NCBI GenBank assembly: GCA_944331725.1
Contig: CALVJE010000051.1
Span: 1 to 7,770 of the forward strand
Length of the DNA: 7,770 bases
DNA from: an uncultured Bacilli bacterium
GTDB taxonomy: Bacteria; Bacillota_I; Bacilli_A; RF39; UBA660
Reading direction: 5' to 3'
In this document: piece by piece, positions 5,257 through 7,770 of the stretch
How the letters are laid out: every line of letters begins with the position of its first letter
How positions within the stretch are numbered: position 1 is the stretch's first letter
Position numbers and translations under genes: made by a program
The notes under the pieces: generated by a model
The model's input: only the letters and a program-made list of their open reading frames with translations
Told to the model about the DNA's origin: nothing
Database searches by the model: none

Positions 5257-7001
5257 TAAAGTTTAACCTCTTCTTTTAATAGATTAATAAATTCATCTAT
5301 ACTTACTGTAGTAGTATCTTTTTCACCGTGTTTTCTATAACTTACAGTATTATTATTTTTCTCTTCATCACCAAGAATAAGTGTATAATTAATTTTTCTA
5401 GTTTGGGCATCTCTTAGTCTATAACCTAATTTTTCATTACGATCATCTAACTCTGCTCTAAATTCACAAGATTTTAATCTTTCTGTTACTTCTTTTGCAT
5501 AATCACCTTGATATTCACTAGATACTGGAATAACTGCTACTTGAACAGGTGCTAACCAAAGAGGATATTTACCTTTAGTCTCTTCTATTAAGAAAGCTGT
5601 AAATCTATCAAAAGTACCAAAAATAGCTCTATGGATAACAACAGGAGTTTTCTTTTCACCATCTTTATCAATATATGATAATTCAAATCTTCTAGGTAAA
5701 AGGAAGTCTAATTGACAAGTAGAAAGTGTTACTTCATTACCAACTGCAGGTTTAACTTCTACATCTAATTTAGGACCATAGAAAGCCGCTTCACCTATCG
5801 CTTCAAAATATGGAATCTCTAACTCATTAAGAACTTCTCTAAGTTTATTTTCTGCCATATCCCACATTTCATCATCATCAAAGTATTTTTCTTTATCTTC
5901 TTTATCTCTTAATGAAAGTCTAAATTTATAATCTTTAATACCAAAATCTCTATATACATCAAGTATTAAATTAACAACTTTCATAAATTCATCTTTAATT
6001 TGTTCAGGAGTAACGAAAAGGTGTGCATCATTTTGACACATACATCTAACACGTTCTAATCCTTTCATTGCCCCACTCGCTTCATATCTAAAATCAGTTG
6101 CAAACTCACCTATTCTAACAGGTAAATCACGATATGAATGTAATTTATTTTTATAAATTAACATATGATGAGGACAGTTCATTGGTCTTAATACAAATTC
6201 TTCTTGATCAACTTTCATCATTGGAAACATATTTTCTTTATAATGATCCCAATGTCCTGATGTTTTATATAAATCAACTGTTCCAACACAAGGTGTATAA
6301 ACGTGATTATAACCTAAGGCTCTTTCTTTTTTATAGATATAATTTTCTAGTTGTTTTCTTATTAAAGCTCCATTAGGTAACCACATAGGCATACCAGCAC
6401 CAACTAATTCGTGAGACATAAATAACTCTTGTTCCTTACCTATTTTACGGTGATCTCTTTCCTTAGCTTCTTCTAATTCTTTTAAATGATTATCTAAATC
6501 TTCTTTATTTAAATAACATACTCCATAGATACGTTGTAACATTTTATTTTTAGAATCACCTTTATAGTATGCTCCACTTACTTTTAATAGTTTAAAGTAT
6601 TTTAATTCTTTAGTATTTTCAATATGAGGTCCACGACAAAGGTCTGTAAAATCACCTTGTGTATAACAAGTAATAACTTCATCGTCACTAAGTTCATTGA
6701 TTAAGTCTATTTTATAAGGATCATCTTTAAATAAATCTAAGGCTTCATCTCTACTTAGTTCTTTTCTTACTATTTTTTTATTTTCTTTAGCAATTTTTTT
6801 CATTTCATTTTCTATTTTAGGTAAATCTTCATCAGTTAATGTTTTATTACCTAAATCGATATCATAGTAAAACCCCTCTTCAATTACTGGTCCTACCCAA
6901 AATTTAGCATCAGGATATATTTTTTTAACAGCCTCTGCTAATAAATGCGCACAAGAATGATTTAGTGGCATTAGTTTTTCATTTTCTTTAATATTTATCA
7001 T
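5256..7001 (-). CDS. thrS: Threonyl-tRNA synthetase, TGS-less form
   Basis: This cytoplasmic class II synthetase charges tRNA-Thr with threonine and removes mischarged serine. The 581-aa protein starts at what is about residue 59 of the usual ~640-aa form, so the N-terminal TGS domain is absent. The editing domain is intact: H15 and H19 in NHSCAHLL, GPVIEEGFYYDID (37-49), C122 and H126 in DLCRGPHIENT. The catalytic core has the zinc ligands C276 (RPMNCPHHM), H327 (NDAHLFVTPEQI) and H457 (VVIHRAIFGTFDRF), and the motif 2 region RYEASGAMKGLERVR (305-319). The anticodon-binding domain begins near LWLAPVQVAVIPVS (481-494). GGGAG stands 9 nt before the ATG. Another ATG at 7008 is out of frame, so no longer start is available. 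The preceding 161-aa gene is unrelated to TGS. The threonine T-box leader upstream should control expression. Confidence 0.97.
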   Translation of the reverse strand: MINIKENEKLMPLNHSCAHLLAEAVKKIYPDAKFWVGPVIEEGFYYDIDLGNKTLTDEDLPKIENEMKKIAKENKKIVRKELSRDEALDLFKDDPYKIDLINELSDDEVITCYTQGDFTDLCRGPHIENTKELKYFKLLKVSGAYYKGDSKNKMLQRIYGVCYLNKEDLDNHLKELEEAKERDHRKIGKEQELFMSHELVGAGMPMWLPNGALIRKQLENYIYKKERALGYNHVYTPCVGTVDLYKTSGHWDHYKENMFPMMKVDQEEFVLRPMNCPHHMLIYKNKLHSYRDLPVRIGEFATDFRYEASGAMKGLERVRCMCQNDAHLFVTPEQIKDEFMKVVNLILDVYRDFGIKDYKFRLSLRDKEDKEKYFDDDEMWDMAENKLREVLNELEIPYFEAIGEAAFYGPKLDVEVKPAVGNEVTLSTCQLDFLLPRRFELSYIDKDGEKKTPVVIHRAIFGTFDRFTAFLIEETKGKYPLWLAPVQVAVIPVSSEYQGDYAKEVTERLKSCEFRAELDDRNEKLGYRLRDAQTRKINYTLILGDEEKNNNTVSYRKHGEKDTTTVSIDEFINLLKEEVKL

Positions 7002-7015
7002 TTTTCATCTCTCCC

Positions 7016-7501
7016 TTATATTATATTTTTAATCTTCTGTCTTCCTTGTCTATTAACTTTTTCAGTAGGTGTAACACTATATAACCAATCTAAATATTCC
7101 AAATATTCAATAGTTTCTACTTCACCTGTACAAGGATCATAATCATATCCTTCAGAATTAAGTAAATTTCTTCTTCGTCTTAATCGTTCTTTCTCTGTTA
7201 TTTTTTCTCTTTCTTCTAATATAGCATTTTTATTTACCTTAAGCCTATCTTCATAACATCTAATATTATTATCATCATCTCTAACATAGATATAATCATT
7301 AGGCTCAGCTTTAGAAGCGACAGATAAAGCTATACTTCTAGGAGGAGTAAAACCTCTATTTAATAAATATATTGGCATATCATTATGATGAAAACGCGTT
7401 CGATTTCTATGATGACTTTTAACTCCATACCAAGTTTTCATAAATACGTGAATATTCTCACATTCTTTAGAACTCTTATAATACTTTTTCTTCTTACCCA
7501 T
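7016..7501 (-). CDS. Unrecognised basic protein encoded between the threonine T-box and thrS
   Basis: I do not recognise this 161-aa product. It starts with a lysine run (MGKKKKYYKSSKEC, 1-14), followed by a region rich in His and Arg (KSHHRNRTRFHHND, 28-41), then MPIYLLNRGFTPPRSIALSV (42-61), YIYVRDDDNNIRCYEDRLKV (70-89), a charged helix with RLRRRR (107-111 core) and a tail with TIEYLEYLDWLYS (130-142). It has Cys at 14, 82 and 124 and several His, but no clear zinc motif, signal peptide or membrane helix. The strong basic patches suggest binding to RNA or DNA, which is inference only. The start is firm: AAAGGAG with 6 nt spacing, directly after the T-box terminator. thrS follows after 14 nt, and the thrS ribosome site abuts its TAA stop. 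Expression should therefore respond to uncharged tRNA-Thr together with thrS. Confidence 0.85.
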   Translation of the reverse strand: MGKKKKYYKSSKECENIHVFMKTWYGVKSHHRNRTRFHHNDMPIYLLNRGFTPPRSIALSVASKAEPNDYIYVRDDDNNIRCYEDRLKVNKNAILEEREKITEKERLRRRRNLLNSEGYDYDPCTGEVETIEYLEYLDWLYSVTPTEKVNRQGRQKIKNII

Positions 7502-7518
7502 ATTCTTCTCCTTTATAC

Positions 7519-7566
7519 AAAAAAGGATGATATCTAGGAGTGCTTACAACACGGATACCATCCTTT
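7519..7566 (-). terminator. T-box regulated terminator hairpin
   Basis: On the minus strand GGATGGTATC (7563-7554) pairs with GATATCATCC (7534-7525) over 10 bp with one G-U, and the stem continues into an A/U-rich base. Six U follow at 7524-7519. The left arm is the T-box core itself, so this hairpin and the antiterminator are mutually exclusive. It ends 17 nt before the start codon of the 161-aa gene. Confidence 0.88.
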
Positions 7567-7726
7567 CTTTAACTTAATTTAGATAACGGTTCTAACCGGA
7601 ATTACTTTTTATAATTCTACTCATTAAGGTAGTAATAAAAGAGCTTTTCTTAACTTTCACCAACCGTTAAGTCTCTACGATTAAAAGTATTCTTTTATCA
7701 AGTCCCTAATTAATAACGTATTTATG
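7519..7726 (-). promoter_or_regulatory. T-box riboswitch, threonine type
   Basis: The leader RNA should sense uncharged tRNA-Thr and let transcription continue into the 161-aa gene, thrS and the acetyltransferase. Stem I: AGAGA is followed by a hairpin with arms CTTAAC/GTTAAG (7671-7666 and 7654-7649) and loop GGTTGGTGAAA (7665-7655), the typical distal loop. ATAAAAG (7698-7692) pairs with CTTTTAT (7641-7635), opening into a specifier loop with ACT (7633-7631) and ACC (7630-7628), both threonine codons, before TTAATGAGT. A small hairpin CGGT/ACCG lies at 7598-7587. The T-box core is AGGATGGTATCCGTG (7564-7550), against the usual AGGGTGGNACCGCG; its TGGT bulge (7560-7557) would pair with an ACCA tRNA end. 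The antiterminator forms by AGGA with TCCT (7539-7536) and GTG with CAC (7542-7540). The amino-acid assignment agrees with thrS downstream. Confidence 0.92.
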
Positions 7727-7732
7727 AATATA

Positions 7733-7760
7733 ATTTTACTACAAAATTGATAAATGTCAA
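7733..7760 (-). promoter_or_regulatory. Promoter of the T-box/thrS operon
   Basis: A consensus TTGACA (7760-7755) and TAAAAT (7738-7733, one mismatch to TATAAT) are 16 nt apart on the minus strand. The predicted start near 7726 leaves a leader of about 225 nt before the 161-aa gene, the right length for the T-box that occupies it. Confidence 0.8.
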
Positions 7761-7770
7761 ACTATTTTTC

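Noticed and set aside
6134..6376. An 80-codon open frame on the plus strand
   Set aside because: It lies wholly inside thrS on the opposite strand, has no convincing ribosome site and a low-complexity Leu/Tyr/Phe-rich translation, so it is an antisense shadow.
7006..7008. An ATG just upstream of the thrS start
   Set aside because: It is 7 nt upstream, out of frame with thrS, and opens no meaningful reading frame.
1..7770. CRISPR array, tRNA or rRNA genes, insertion sequence ends, integrase attachment sites
   Set aside because: No regularly spaced direct repeats, cloverleaf, rRNA-like segment, transposase or flanking target duplication could be seen on either strand.

Overview
The window is AT-rich bacterial DNA with short intergenic gaps, strong AAGGAG-type ribosome binding sites and a T-box riboswitch, which together point to a low-GC Gram-positive lineage (Bacillota, or a Bacilli/Mollicutes-like gut group). 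Every Trp codon in the long genes is TGG and none of these genes has an internal TGA, so the standard bacterial code applies and the Mycoplasma/Spiroplasma code is unlikely. All genes except one lie on the minus strand, so the window reads biologically from right to left.

Right end (7770 to 4753): a sigma-A-type promoter leads into a T-box leader with a Stem I distal hairpin, threonine codons ACT and ACC in the specifier loop, a diverged T-box core, and competing antiterminator and terminator hairpins. The first gene behind it is an unrecognised basic 161-aa protein. It is followed 14 nt later by threonyl-tRNA synthetase (thrS, TGS-less form) and then by a GNAT acetyltransferase whose GTG start shares one base with the thrS stop codon. 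The three genes look like one threonine-responsive operon. It ends in a hairpin that also terminates the convergent plus-strand gene.

Middle (4737 to 2093): one plus-strand gene encodes a 97-aa protein resembling the VrrA/YqfQ group. Diverging from it is a two-gene minus-strand unit, a GspF/PilC-type platform protein with an unusual N-terminal extension and an A24 prepilin peptidase with both zinc-binding CxxC pairs. No ATPase or pilin gene lies nearby in the window.

Left-middle (2018 to 1040): a translationally coupled pair (a charged coiled-coil protein and a small acidic protein, both unrecognised) has its own -10 element and a good rho-independent terminator.

Left end (1017 to 1): an accessory or defence-like patch. 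A shortened RhuM-family gene carries a perfect 13-bp palindrome inside its coding sequence. Beyond it lies the start of an AbiEi-like (type IV toxin-antitoxin) antitoxin/regulator gene, cut by the window edge, whose candidate promoter is built into a near-perfect 19-bp inverted repeat. The best candidates for something undescribed are the 161-aa gene inserted between the threonine T-box and thrS, the coding palindrome in the RhuM gene, and the coupled coiled-coil/acidic pair.
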